DNA of 64,000 nt from Actinomycetaceae bacterium MB13-C1-2 (GCA_035621235.1 CP141731.1:1488001-1552000), one strand, 5' to 3'; counted from the first letter of the stretch, positions 42,108 to 51,916 are shown. Translations and numbers: made by a program. The notes: a model not told the origin generated them from the letters alone.

Positions 42108-45100
42108 ATGAACAGAGTACTTGCCAGTGCGACCGCAATTGCGGTAGCTTTCACGCTTAATTTCGGCGGGGCTGCCGTCGCGGCAGAATCGTCGGGAGAA
42201 GCACCCAGCGGGGGCCCCGCCCGTTCCGTCACTACCGCAACCGCAGATGTCGCAGCGAACGAAGCCAGCACGAGCCGACGTGCGCCTATGAGCGGCGACG
42301 CCGCTGGTTCCGTTGCTACTGTGAACGCGGATGCCTCGGAAGTTGGGCCGGGTCAAGCCCGTGGTGTCTCCTTGAGTGGCGACGCCGCTGATTTCGGTGA
42401 GGGTGAGGTTCCCCCGGCGCTCAGCTCGGTCGCTGAAGATACGGCCCAGGGCACTAGCGAGCAGACGCCGTCCACCGCAGAGTTGGACGAGGGGACGCTG
42501 CCCACCGACCCTCCTGCCCTTGGAGATGGGGTGGAGGAAGACCCAGGTGAGCGCTCTGATGAAGGCGCGAGCGCGTTCGATACGGACGAGGACGGCGCCG
42601 ATGGTTTGCAGAGTCTTGAGGAGGATGACCCCGCACTGCTCGGTACCCAGTCGCAGTCTCCCACGCCGATTGGGGCGGATGGGGACGCCCCGGTTCCCGC
42701 CTACACGGACATGGGATCATGGGGCCAAGTGGACTGGAGTTTTGATGGCTCCCGGAGTCCAAAGACTCTGACTCTTCACGCTCCACCTCCCGGGTTGACT
42801 GCGACCCTTGGCGGTTACTCCACCGCGCCGTGGAACGGGGGGTCGGTGGCGCCAGCGGATGTCGAGCAGATTGTCTTCGAGACAGGAACGCCCGGTGCCA
42901 TCAAGTTCCCGGTGAACAGCTCGGCGCTTTTTGCCGTCTCCGACGGTTTCATTACCTCTGGTCTGGCGAATCTGGTGGGCATTTCTGGGCTCACCGGCGT
43001 GGACACGTCCGGCGTCACCAACATGTCCAGGATGTTTCTCGGTGCGGAGTCGCTGAGGTCGTTGGACCTCTCCGGTTGGCAGACCGGCGCTGTTGAGGGT
43101 ATGACTCGCATGTTCGCCAGCACTAACGCACTTGAGTCGATTGTCGGCATTGAGGCATGGGACACCCGTCAGGTCACCAACATGGACTTGATGTTTAACT
43201 CTGCGATTTCGATCGAATCGCTGGATTTGTCGAGTTGGGACACAGCCAACGCGGGCAGATGGGCCATGTTCTCGGATGCGTCCTCTCTGGCATCCCTCAC
43301 TCTGGGCCCCAAAACAGATCTGAGCGGCTCGTTTTTGCCCAATGCTTCAAATGCTGAGGGTTACACCGGCAAATGGGTGCGCCTGGGCCAGCTATGGGGT
43401 TATCCTGCGATCCCGTGGTGGAGCGGCACCGGTGACGGCCTGGCGACCTTCAGTGCGGGCGCGGATGACTCGGCTGGTACTTACGTTTGGCAGCAGAAGG
43501 CCCCCGTCACCCTGGACCTGAATTACGGCAAGTGGCCCGACATGGAGGCTGCCTGGGAGGCGGAGCTCACAGCTCTCGGCGACGCCGCCGTCGGCGAGGT
43601 CGTGAAACTTCCGAATGTAGCTCCCGTCTTGGACCCAGCGAAGTTCGGGAACAACGCCTTTGATAAGTGGAAGGGAGCCGTCAGCGGAGACCACCTCACC
43701 GTGTCACCCGGTTTCCAGTTTGTGGTGCCCCAGCCGGGCGTGACGCTGAAGGCATCGTGGACCTCCGAACTGCAACTGTGGGGTGAGGCGCCGTGGCAGT
43801 TCGACACGGCCTCGGGCACGCTCACCGTCTACGGCAGCGATGACCCGGCGAACCCGCGCGTTCTGGGTGGCTACACCGCCTCCCCCTGGAACCGTACGGA
43901 CACCAACAGAGTTGACCCTGACGCCGTTGAGAAGATCGTGTTCGAGAACCCGACGGGCATCAAGTTCCCAGTCAACAGCTCGAAGCTGTTCGCTGTCTAC
44001 ATTCTCGGCGCGACCACCGGGCTTACGAACCTGAAGAGTATTTCCGGACTTGCCGGTGTGGATACGTCTGATGCCACCGACATGTCGCAGATGTTCTTTG
44101 GCGCGCAATCCCTTGAGTCACTGGATTTGTCCGGATGGCAAACCGGCCAGGTCCAGGACATGAGTCAGATGTTCCAGAACGCTGCTGCGCTCCGATCCTT
44201 GGACCTTACGGGCTGGCAAACCGACGAGGTCCGCGACATGAGCCGGATGTTCTCGTACGCCCGGTCGCTCGAGTCGATTGCAGGCACGGGCGGCTGGGAC
44301 ACCCGCAAAGTGACGAATGCGTCGTTCATGTTCTATAGCGCCTCAGCGCTGAAGTCCTTGGACTTGTCGAGCTGGGACACGACTGCCATGTCCAACTTAA
44401 ACACGTTTGTGATGCTTTACGACACTTCGTCTCTAGAGTCCCTGACACTGGGGCCGAAGACAGACCTGAGCGACTCGGGGCTACCCAGCCTGTCGCAGGG
44501 GGGCCCACACACGGGGAAGTGGGTGCGGACTGGGCCTGCGCCTTCGTCCACCGAGGCGTGGTGGAGCGGGACGAGCGCAGCCTTGTTGACTCGTAGCCAA
44601 GACCCGATGACCGCGGCGGGTACCTACGTTTGGCAGGAGAAAGTCCAAGTGGGGGTGGACTTGGGCTCCGGCGATTGGAAGGCGGAGGACAATCCGACTA
44701 ACTTGGATCCGTTGTCCCAGGCCGCAGTGGGTACCCTGGTGTCGCTGCCTGATCGGGACCCGGTTTGGGCTGACCATGACTTCCTTGGGTGGGAACTCAG
44801 TGTGCCGGGCAACGCTCCTGTGCCCGTCTCGGCCGATTTTATCGTCACCGAGTCGGGACTGGAGTTGGTCGCGACCTGGGCGGACACCACCTTTGAGCTG
44901 GTGTTTGATCTTGATGGAGGCACCCCCTCGTCCGCATTCGCGGCCCAAGAGGGTACGGTCGGCCAAAATCTGACTATCCCGGCACAGGTGCCAACGCGCG
45001 GCGGGGTGTTCATCTTCGATGGTTGGTTGCATGAGGGCACGGCCACCACTTATCAGCCGGGGGGCGAGTTCACCATGCTAAGCGGCGGTGCCACCCTGAA

Positions 45101-46025
45101 GGCGCAGTGGACCCCATCGTGGGGCGACGCTCCGTGGCAGTTTGACGCGGCCACAGGCACGCTCACCGTCTATGGCAACGATGATCCGGCGAACCCGCGC
45201 GTGCTGGGTGGCTACACCGCCTCGCCGTGGAACCGCGCGGACGGCAGCCAAGTGGACCCGGCTGGTATCAAGAAAATCGTGTTCGAGGACCCGACGGGCA
45301 TCAAGTTCCCAGCCGACAGTCGACGTCTCTTCACCGCTGGTACAGACCCCTGGGTGCCCGGTCCGATGTCCAACCTGAGCGAGATCGAGGGGATCGGTCA
45401 GGTAGACACTTCTGCTGTGACAAACATGGCCTACATGTTTATGTACGGCGCATCTCTGACTTCCCTGGACTTGTCCGGGTGGGACACGGGCGAAGTTGAG
45501 TACTTAGTAAACACGTTCAGCTACATGTCTGCGCTCAAAACCTTGAACCTCACGGATTGGAATACGGAGAAGGTCCAGAGCATAGCCGGTACTTTCTCCT
45601 ACACGCCGGTGTTGGAGTCAATAGCGGGTTTGGGAAGCTGGAACACCGCTGGCGTCACGAGCATGCAGAACACGTTCAACGGTGCCTCATCACTGAAGTC
45701 CTTGGACCTGTCGAACTGGGACACGACCGGGGCGAACCGGACCGGAATGCTGAGCGGAACATCGTCACTCGAGTCTCTGACGCTTGGGCCGAAGACGGTG
45801 CAGACCAATTCGGGTCTACCCGACGCTTCGAGCACAGGGGATCACACGGGGAACTGGGTTCGTACGGGGCCTGATCCCTCGTCCACCGAGGCGTGGTGGC
45901 GGGGTACCAGCACCGAATTGGAATCCCGCAGTCAAAACCCGGCGGAGGCGGCGGGCACTTATGTCTGGCAGAAGAAGGCCCCAGTCACGCTGGACCTGAA
46001 CTACGGTGAGTGGCCAGATATGTAA
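42108..46025 (+). CDS. BspA-like (DUF285) modular surface protein, N-terminal part ending at an in-frame TAA
   Basis: 1305 residues. A signal peptide (MNRVLASATAIAVAFTLNF, cleaved near AVAAES) is followed by about 170 residues of acidic Ser/Ala/Glu-rich linker. Then come three modules starting near nt 42720, 43768 and 45117. Each begins with WGxAPWQFDxxxGTLTVYG, continues with the island EKIVFExPTGIKFP, and carries DUF285 leucine-rich repeats of the type SLxSLDLSGWxT...MxxMF. A WWSGT/TYVWQ linker and an InlB-like B-repeat region follow (FDLDGGTPSSAFAAQ, FDGWLHEG, KAQWTP). TAA at 46023-46025 stops it in the middle of a linker where the earlier copy reads GAG. Without the downstream half it has no wall anchor and would be secreted and released. 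DUF285 proteins mediate adhesion or co-aggregation in other genera. Confidence 0.85.
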   Translation: MNRVLASATAIAVAFTLNFGGAAVAAESSGEAPSGGPARSVTTATADVAANEASTSRRAPMSGDAAGSVATVNADASEVGPGQARGVSLSGDAADFGEGEVPPALSSVAEDTAQGTSEQTPSTAELDEGTLPTDPPALGDGVEEDPGERSDEGASAFDTDEDGADGLQSLEEDDPALLGTQSQSPTPIGADGDAPVPAYTDMGSWGQVDWSFDGSRSPKTLTLHAPPPGLTATLGGYSTAPWNGGSVAPADVEQIVFETGTPGAIKFPVNSSALFAVSDGFITSGLANLVGISGLTGVDTSGVTNMSRMFLGAESLRSLDLSGWQTGAVEGMTRMFASTNALESIVGIEAWDTRQVTNMDLMFNSAISIESLDLSSWDTANAGRWAMFSDASSLASLTLGPKTDLSGSFLPNASNAEGYTGKWVRLGQLWGYPAIPWWSGTGDGLATFSAGADDSAGTYVWQQKAPVTLDLNYGKWPDMEAAWEAELTALGDAAVGEVVKLPNVAPVLDPAKFGNNAFDKWKGAVSGDHLTVSPGFQFVVPQPGVTLKASWTSELQLWGEAPWQFDTASGTLTVYGSDDPANPRVLGGYTASPWNRTDTNRVDPDAVEKIVFENPTGIKFPVNSSKLFAVYILGATTGLTNLKSISGLAGVDTSDATDMSQMFFGAQSLESLDLSGWQTGQVQDMSQMFQNAAALRSLDLTGWQTDEVRDMSRMFSYARSLESIAGTGGWDTRKVTNASFMFYSASALKSLDLSSWDTTAMSNLNTFVMLYDTSSLESLTLGPKTDLSDSGLPSLSQGGPHTGKWVRTGPAPSSTEAWWSGTSAALLTRSQDPMTAAGTYVWQEKVQVGVDLGSGDWKAEDNPTNLDPLSQAAVGTLVSLPDRDPVWADHDFLGWELSVPGNAPVPVSADFIVTESGLELVATWADTTFELVFDLDGGTPSSAFAAQEGTVGQNLTIPAQVPTRGGVFIFDGWLHEGTATTYQPGGEFTMLSGGATLKAQWTPSWGDAPWQFDAATGTLTVYGNDDPANPRVLGGYTASPWNRADGSQVDPAGIKKIVFEDPTGIKFPADSRRLFTAGTDPWVPGPMSNLSEIEGIGQVDTSAVTNMAYMFMYGASLTSLDLSGWDTGEVEYLVNTFSYMSALKTLNLTDWNTEKVQSIAGTFSYTPVLESIAGLGSWNTAGVTSMQNTFNGASSLKSLDLSNWDTTGANRTGMLSGTSSLESLTLGPKTVQTNSGLPDASSTGDHTGNWVRTGPDPSSTEAWWRGTSTELESRSQNPAEAAGTYVWQKKAPVTLDLNYGEWPDM

Positions 46026-49000
46026 GCGGCACTGGAGGCGGACCTCTTAGCTCTCGCCGACGCCGCCGTCGGTGACCGGGTGACGATGCCGACGCAGGCC
46101 CCGACACTGGACCCGGAAGTCTTCGGAAGTAATGCCTTCAAATGGTGGCAGGGTGAAGTCCTCGAAGGAACGATGTTAGCCACGCCCGGTGTTTCGTTTG
46201 TGGTAACTGAAACGGGCTTGGTGATGGATGCCAAGTGGAGCTCTGCCCTGCAACTGTGGGGCGAAGCTCCGTGGCAGTTTGACGCGGCCACGGGCACGCT
46301 GACGGTCTACGGCAGCGACGACCCGGCGAACCCGCGCACTTTGGGCCGGTATTATGCGTCCCCGTGGGAGACAGGCAGCGTGCCTCCCGCTGACATCAAA
46401 ACGATCATTCTTGAGAACCCGACGGGCATCGCATTTCCAGCCGAGAGCGGTCTCTTGTTTTCCTCCAATGGTTACGGTGACGAACCCGTTAATCTGACGC
46501 GGATTGAGGGAATTTCTGAAGTGAACACTTCGGGTGTGACATTGATGTGGGGCATGTTTTGGGGCGCTGAATCTCTTGAATCGCTTGACTTGTCCGGGTG
46601 GGAAACCAGCGGTGTGGACGATATGAGTAACCTGTTTCGGGACACGGCAAGCCTCACGTCACTGGATGTCTCCACTTGGGAGACCGCCCAGGTCACTAAC
46701 ATGGACCACTTATTCCGGGGTGCTTCGGCATTGGAGTCCTTGGACTTGTCGAACTGGGATACCACTGGTGCGAGCAAATGGAACATGTTCGAGGATGCGT
46801 CCTCTTTAGAGTCCCTGACCCTTGGACCGAAGACGGTGCTGTCCAGCTCGGGGCTACCCGGCGTGAACAACACTGACATCTTCACGGGCAAGTGGGTACG
46901 GACTGGGCCTGCTCCCTCGTCCACCGAGGCGTGGTGGAGCGGAGACAGTGACGAACTGATCGAGCGCAGTGAGGACCTTGCGACGGTTGCGGGCACTTAT
47001 ATCTGGCAGCGAAAGGCCCCGGTTACGTTGGACCTGAACCACGGCGATTGGCCTGGTGCCGCGCCGGACCTTGACGCGCTGGGTGTTGCGGGTGTTGGGG
47101 ATTTGGTGACGTTGCCCGTCGATGTTCCGGTCTTGAACGGTTTTGAGTTTGATAGTTGGGGTACGGACCCGGCTGACCCGGACCGGACATTGGGGGCGGG
47201 TGACTCTTTCGTCGTGACAGAACCAGGTCTGGTTCTGACCGCCCAGTGGGACCCGCCGTTGCAACTGTGGGGCGAGGCTCCGTGGAAGTTCGATGCATCC
47301 TCGGGCACTCTGTTCGTTTACGGGGACGCGGCAAACCCGCGTACCTTGGGTGGTTACCCCGCCTCGCCGTGGAACCGCGCCGACACCAGCAGAGTGGACC
47401 CGGCTGGTATTGAGAAGATCGTGTTTGAGGACCCGGAGGGAATCAAGCTCCCCGTGGGTAGTAATTATCTGTTCAGTGCGATTTCGGCTCTGGATTTCTT
47501 GGCGAATCTGACTGAGATAGAGGGGATCAGCCAGGTCGACACCACCGAAGTGATGTTTATGGCTGGCATGTTCTCCGGGGCATCGTCTCTGGAGGCGTTA
47601 GACCTGTCTGGTTGGGACACGGGCAACGTGGAGTTGATGAACAGCATGTTCCTCGGGACTGACAAGCTGTCATCACTAACTTTTGGGGACAAATGGGACA
47701 CCAGCAGTGTGGCGTCCATGTCCAGTATGTTCAATGGGGCATCGTCTCTGGAGGCATTGGACCTGTCTGGTTGGGACACCGGCAGCGTGCAGGAGATGAA
47801 CTACATGTTCCTCGGGACTGACAAGCTGTCATCACTGACTCTTGGGGATACGTCGCGCCTTGCGAGTAGTGCGGATCTGCCAGGTGTTCCGAGTGGTATC
47901 AGTTCTGACTACACGGGGAAGTGGGTGCGGACTGAGACCTCGCCCTCGCTCACGACCGCGTGGTGGAGTGGGAGCAGTGACAAGCTGATCTTACAAAGTC
48001 AGGACCAGACCGATGCTGCGGGCACCTACGTGTGGCAGCAGAAGGCCCCGGTCGCGCTTGACCTAAATCACGGTGCTTGGTCTGATCCAGTGCCAAACCT
48101 GGATGCCTTTGCCAGTGCTGGCGTGGGCGATTCGCTGACGTTGCCTGTCGATGTTCCGGTCTTGAATGGTTTTGAGTTTGATAGTTGGGGCCCGAATCCG
48201 GCTGACCCGGACGGGACGTTGTCGGCGGGCGACTCTTTTGTCGTGACAGAACCAGGTTTGGTTCTGACGGCTCAGTGGGACCCGCCGTTGCGACTGTGGG
48301 GTGAGGCTCCGTGGAAGTTCGATACAGCCTCGGGCACGGTCACTGTCTACGGCAGTGGTGACTCGGCAAACCCACGTATTTTGGGAACCGAATCCCAAGC
48401 GCCGTGGCACACGGTGGGTAGCGGCTTTGGACCACGGGACGTAGAGAAGATCGTGTTTGAGGACCCGGAGAGCATCAAGTTGCCGGCTGATAGTGAATCC
48501 CTGTTCTCATCACGCACCGGTTTCCCACTGGAGAATCTGCGGGGCATCTCTGGGATCGGTCAGGTGAACACGTCTGAGGTTTCCAATCCCAGGGGTATGT
48601 TCTCCTTTGCTTCCTCACTCGAATCGTTGGATTTGTCCGGATGGGATACCACGGGCTTTACGAATACAGAGTTCATGTTCTCCGGTGCTTCTTCGCTTGA
48701 ATCGTTGGATTTGTCCGGATGGGTGCTGGACGGAGATTACCAGGAGAGCTTGTTCATAGGGGCCTCGTCTCTTGCTTCGCTGACTTTGGGGGCGGACACG
48801 AAGTTCGCGGCGACCGTCGCTTTGCGAGATGCTCCAGATGGTGCGCCGTACACGGGGAAATGGGTGCGGACCGGGCCTGATCCCTCGTCCACCGAGGCGT
48901 GGTGGAGCGGAGACAGTGACGAGCTGATCGAACGAAGCCAGAACTCGGCGACAGCTGCGGGCACATACGTGTGGCAAATGTCGACGCCCGTGACGTTGGA

Positions 49001-49320
49001 CTTTACTGGTGGTTCTTGGTCTCCGGGCGCGGCGCCTGATCTGAGCAGTATTGATAATGCCGCGGTGGGTAGGTTGCTGACGCTACCGACGGATGTACCG
49101 GAGTTGATCGGGTACACATTCGATGGTTGGCAGATGAGTCAGGCGACGACCCGCGTGGCGGGAATGGGTTTGCTCGATTGGGTGATGGCTCAGGCGCGCG
49201 GTGCGATCGGTGAACTTGGGGCAGCTGGTTCGTTGCATCCGGGCGACTCGTTCGTGGTAAGCGCGCCGGGTGCGATCACATTGACGGCGCAGTGGGAAGA
49301 GGATGTCCCGCCTCCGGCTG
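42720..49320 (+). repeat. Six tandem DUF285 modules of about 1.0-1.35 kb
   Basis: The module starts marked by the encoded WGxAPWxFD are near 42720 (divergent copy), 43768, 45117, 46249, 47263 and 48290. Copies share long stretches of near-identical DNA, for example the segment encoding PANPRVLGGYTASPWNR. Such repeats favour recombination and copy-number change and can cause assembly errors. Confidence 0.8.
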
Positions 49321-50204
49321 AGTTAACTCTGTCGTTTGACCTTGGTGGTGGGGCTGCCGGGGGTGGTGTCTTCGATCCGATCACTGGTCTGGTTGAGGGG
49401 GAGACACTGACTCTGCCGGCGTCTGTGCCGGTGCGCGACGGTTTCGCATTTGCGGGTTGGTGGTACAACGATCTGGTGTTCAACGCGGGTGCTGAGTTCA
49501 CTATGCCTGATGCGGACGTGACCCTGGTGGCCCAGTGGGGAAAAGTGCCTATTGGCACGGTGGCGGTCACTTTTGATCTGAATGGTGGAGCGGGCGTGTT
49601 TGATCCGCTGGTGGGCGTGCCCGGTAGCATGATGAACCTGCCTTCTGATGTGCCGACTCGGGATGGGCATGAGTTTGAGGGGTGGTTGCACGCGGATACG
49701 ACGTATCAGCCGGGTGCTGAGTTCACCATGCCTGATGTGGACGTGACTCTGGTGGCCCAGTGGCGCGAGGTGGAACCCCCGCCTCCGGCTGAGTTCTCCT
49801 TGTTGTTCGACCTTGGTGGTGGGGCTGCCGGGGGCGGTGTCTTCGATCCGATCACTGGTTTGGTTGAGGGTGAGTTGGTCACGTTGCCGACTGATGTGCC
49901 GGTGCGCGATGGTTTTGCGTTCACGGGTTGGTGGTACAACGATCAGGTGTTCAACGCGGGTGTTGAGTTTACTATGCCTGATGCGGACGCGACCCTGGTT
50001 GCGCAGTGGCGCGAGGTAAACCAGCCTCCTTTGCCTCCTGGGCCTCCGAATCCTCCCGTTGACCCGGGAGCTGGCGGCGATGCTGGGGCAAACCCGGCGC
50101 TGCCAGACACTGGTGCGAACGCGGCACCAGTGGCCATTGGAGGGGCGTTGTTGCTGGTTATGGGAGCGGTGGCTGCTGCACTGTCGCGAAGAAGAAGGAA
50201 CTAG
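46080..50204 (+). CDS. C-terminal half of the same surface protein, with LPDTG anchor (orphaned by the stop)
   Basis: It continues in the same frame as the upstream half; both starts are divisible by three, and only the TAA separates them. It holds three more DUF285 modules (near 46249, 47263 and 48290; for example LQLWGEAPWQFDAATGTLTV), then InlB-like B-repeats near 49321, 49561 and 49790 (FDLGGGAAGGGVFDPITGL type, ending VAQWRE), a proline-rich spacer and LPDTGANAAPVAIGGALLLV with RRRRN, a sortase signal. It has no signal peptide and no convincing ribosome-binding site of its own. It is probably silent unless the stop is read through, or the locus is intact in relatives as one protein of about 2698 residues. 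Confidence 0.8.
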   Translation: MTMPTQAPTLDPEVFGSNAFKWWQGEVLEGTMLATPGVSFVVTETGLVMDAKWSSALQLWGEAPWQFDAATGTLTVYGSDDPANPRTLGRYYASPWETGSVPPADIKTIILENPTGIAFPAESGLLFSSNGYGDEPVNLTRIEGISEVNTSGVTLMWGMFWGAESLESLDLSGWETSGVDDMSNLFRDTASLTSLDVSTWETAQVTNMDHLFRGASALESLDLSNWDTTGASKWNMFEDASSLESLTLGPKTVLSSSGLPGVNNTDIFTGKWVRTGPAPSSTEAWWSGDSDELIERSEDLATVAGTYIWQRKAPVTLDLNHGDWPGAAPDLDALGVAGVGDLVTLPVDVPVLNGFEFDSWGTDPADPDRTLGAGDSFVVTEPGLVLTAQWDPPLQLWGEAPWKFDASSGTLFVYGDAANPRTLGGYPASPWNRADTSRVDPAGIEKIVFEDPEGIKLPVGSNYLFSAISALDFLANLTEIEGISQVDTTEVMFMAGMFSGASSLEALDLSGWDTGNVELMNSMFLGTDKLSSLTFGDKWDTSSVASMSSMFNGASSLEALDLSGWDTGSVQEMNYMFLGTDKLSSLTLGDTSRLASSADLPGVPSGISSDYTGKWVRTETSPSLTTAWWSGSSDKLILQSQDQTDAAGTYVWQQKAPVALDLNHGAWSDPVPNLDAFASAGVGDSLTLPVDVPVLNGFEFDSWGPNPADPDGTLSAGDSFVVTEPGLVLTAQWDPPLRLWGEAPWKFDTASGTVTVYGSGDSANPRILGTESQAPWHTVGSGFGPRDVEKIVFEDPESIKLPADSESLFSSRTGFPLENLRGISGIGQVNTSEVSNPRGMFSFASSLESLDLSGWDTTGFTNTEFMFSGASSLESLDLSGWVLDGDYQESLFIGASSLASLTLGADTKFAATVALRDAPDGAPYTGKWVRTGPDPSSTEAWWSGDSDELIERSQNSATAAGTYVWQMSTPVTLDFTGGSWSPGAAPDLSSIDNAAVGRLLTLPTDVPELIGYTFDGWQMSQATTRVAGMGLLDWVMAQARGAIGELGAAGSLHPGDSFVVSAPGAITLTAQWEEDVPPPAELTLSFDLGGGAAGGGVFDPITGLVEGETLTLPASVPVRDGFAFAGWWYNDLVFNAGAEFTMPDADVTLVAQWGKVPIGTVAVTFDLNGGAGVFDPLVGVPGSMMNLPSDVPTRDGHEFEGWLHADTTYQPGAEFTMPDVDVTLVAQWREVEPPPPAEFSLLFDLGGGAAGGGVFDPITGLVEGELVTLPTDVPVRDGFAFTGWWYNDQVFNAGVEFTMPDADATLVAQWREVNQPPLPPGPPNPPVDPGAGGDAGANPALPDTGANAAPVAIGGALLLVMGAVAAALSRRRRN

Positions 50205-50210
50205 CTTTGC

Positions 50211-50243
50211 CATGTGGGTGCCACAGATTACGGCACCCACATG
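50211..50243 (+). terminator. Terminator-like hairpin after the surface protein
   Basis: Perfect 12-bp arms CATGTGGGTGCC (50211-50222) and GGCACCCACATG (50232-50243) with a 9-nt loop lie 7 nt after the TAG stop. There is no T tract, so it may act with a protein factor or protect the 3' end. Confidence 0.65.
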
Positions 50244-50480
50244 AGGGCTGATGCTGGTGGTCAGGTGTGCCGGTAAGCTCCACCGGTTACGGTCGTGCTA
50301 CGCGGGCGGAGCTGGCCTGGGATCGTGCTTAGGGCGCTCCGAACGCGAGTTTGATTGGCTAGGGTGTCTCCTATATCCCTGCTCGCTGTGGTGACCGGAG
50401 AATCCGTGTTTGCTAGGTTTTCATCGTCGGCTTTGCCACCGGCAGGGCCTCTTCTTCCGCCTTGCAACCACGGATCTCCC
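50244..50480. other. Intergenic space between two converging terminators
   Basis: There is no gene or RNA I can support. It lies between the surface-protein hairpin and the purD terminator; short frames on both strands lack motifs. Confidence 0.4.
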
Positions 50481-50520
50481 GGGCGTCCTCGCCTGAGCAC
50501 AGGTTTAGGCGAGGACGCCC
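50481..50520 (-). terminator. Terminator of the purine operon
   Basis: Perfect 14-bp arms GGGCGTCCTCGCCT (50481-50494) and AGGCGAGGACGCCC (50507-50520) with a 12-nt loop begin at the last base of the purD stop codon. It is very stable; the base run after it on the minus strand is not T-rich. Confidence 0.75.
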
Positions 50521-51905
50521 TAGGAGTTGATTGCCTTGTTCCCTATGTCGGTTCTGTAAAAGGTTCCGTCGGTGTTTACCTTCGCCAATGCCGCATAGAC
50601 CTTGTCTTGTGCTTCTTGCAGCGTCCGACCGCTTGCCTTGACCAGGTAGACCCGCCCCCCGTCAGACACAAGTCCCGTACCACCGGAGTTGGAGGCTTCT
50701 GCAGGGGATGCAGGACCGGAACCCACCTCGATTGGCGTAGCATCGACTGCTGCGGAGTCGCTAGCGCCGCTTCCATTCCGCGCAGAGCCACCAGAGGTCT
50801 TGTCGTACTGTTCAGCGGCCACTCCGGCGTAGTCCACCGTCACCGAGTCATCGAACGAGGGGATACTTGCTCCCCTCACGTATTCTCCCGGATAGCCTTC
50901 CGCAGCGACAACTACGCCGAGGTCAGCCCGGTCGTTGTCCCACTCGACGATTGGTTCGCGCCCAGCCAACAGATCATCAATGATCTGAGCCAGGTCCGAC
51001 TTCAGACGAGGCAGAACCACCTGCGCTTCCGGATCCCCGAACCTCGCATTGAACTCGATCACCTTCGGCCCTTCGGTCGTGGCAATCAATCCCGCGTAGA
51101 GGATGCCTGTGAAGGGCGTCCCGTCCTCAACCATGCCGCGTGCCGCCGGTTCGACCACCGTTCGAACCGCCTGCTCAACCATGCTTTCAGGAATCTGTGG
51201 AACCGGGGAGTAAGCACCCATGCCTCCCGTGTTTGGGCCCCGGTCATCGTCCCAGGCACGCTTATGATCCTGCGCGATCACCATCGGGTGAACTGAGGCA
51301 CCCCGAACGAATGCGAGCAGGGAAAACTCCTGCCCTTCTAAGAACTCCTCGACCACCACTGTTGCTCCGGCAGTGCCGAAAGACTCTGCGCGAAGCATGG
51401 AGTCTAATGCCTCGACGGCTTCCTCCATCGTCACCGCGACAACGACACCCTTGCCCGCCGCGAGCCCATCGGCCTTGACAACAATGGGGGCACCTTGCCC
51501 CAGAACGTAATCTCGCGCCTCCTCGAAGTCTGTGAACGAACGGTACGTGCCGGTTGGAATACCGTGACGGAACATCAGTTCTTTCGCGAACTCCTTAGAA
51601 CCCTCGATCACTGCGGCATTCGCATGAGGGCCGAAGGCAGGAATCCGGGCCTCTTCAAACTCGTCGACGATCCCCGCAATCAGAGGAGCCTCCGGGCCGA
51701 TGAACGCCCAGTCAACTCCGTTGGCCTTCGCGAACTCGATCAGCCTTTTGTGGTCGCTCTCGTTAATGTCGACCGTGACGATTCCGTCTGCAATCATTCC
51801 CGGATTGCCCGGCGCGCAGTACACCGTCTCCACAAGATCACTCAATCCAAGATGGCGCGAAACCACATGTTCACGTCCCCCTCGTCCAACAACTAGTACG
51901 CGCAT
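50520..51905 (-). CDS. purD: Phosphoribosylamine-glycine ligase with C-terminal insertion
   Basis: 461 residues against the usual 420-430. MRVLVVGRGGREHVVSRHLG is the ATP-grasp N-domain start. PIVVKADGLAAGKGVVVAV, EFSLLAFVRG, DHKRAWDDDRGPNTGGMGAY and EFNARFGDPEAQVVLPRL are standard PurD blocks. It makes GAR from phosphoribosylamine, glycine and ATP. Between the C-domain strands (DYAGVAAEQY and GGRVYLVKASG) lies about 45 residues of Ser/Gly/Ala-rich low-complexity sequence not normally present. It is the last gene of the operon, 11 nt after purK, and ends at a strong terminator hairpin. Confidence 0.95.
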   Translation of the reverse strand: MRVLVVGRGGREHVVSRHLGLSDLVETVYCAPGNPGMIADGIVTVDINESDHKRLIEFAKANGVDWAFIGPEAPLIAGIVDEFEEARIPAFGPHANAAVIEGSKEFAKELMFRHGIPTGTYRSFTDFEEARDYVLGQGAPIVVKADGLAAGKGVVVAVTMEEAVEALDSMLRAESFGTAGATVVVEEFLEGQEFSLLAFVRGASVHPMVIAQDHKRAWDDDRGPNTGGMGAYSPVPQIPESMVEQAVRTVVEPAARGMVEDGTPFTGILYAGLIATTEGPKVIEFNARFGDPEAQVVLPRLKSDLAQIIDDLLAGREPIVEWDNDRADLGVVVAAEGYPGEYVRGASIPSFDDSVTVDYAGVAAEQYDKTSGGSARNGSGASDSAAVDATPIEVGSGPASPAEASNSGGTGLVSDGGRVYLVKASGRTLQEAQDKVYAALAKVNTDGTFYRTDIGNKAINS

Positions 51906-51916
51906 CAGATTCCTTA

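Noticed and set aside
42720-49320. Regular repeats that might suggest a CRISPR array
   Set aside because: Units are over 1 kb, in frame and protein-coding; no 24-40 nt repeats with unique spacers were seen anywhere in the window.
49323-50240. 305-codon minus-strand frame opposite the surface protein C-terminus
   Set aside because: It is repetitive only because the real gene on the plus strand is repetitive; the composition is His/Arg-rich shadow.
50355-51296. 313-codon plus-strand frame opposite purD
   Set aside because: It lies over a clear purD gene and crosses a terminator hairpin; there are no recognisable domains.
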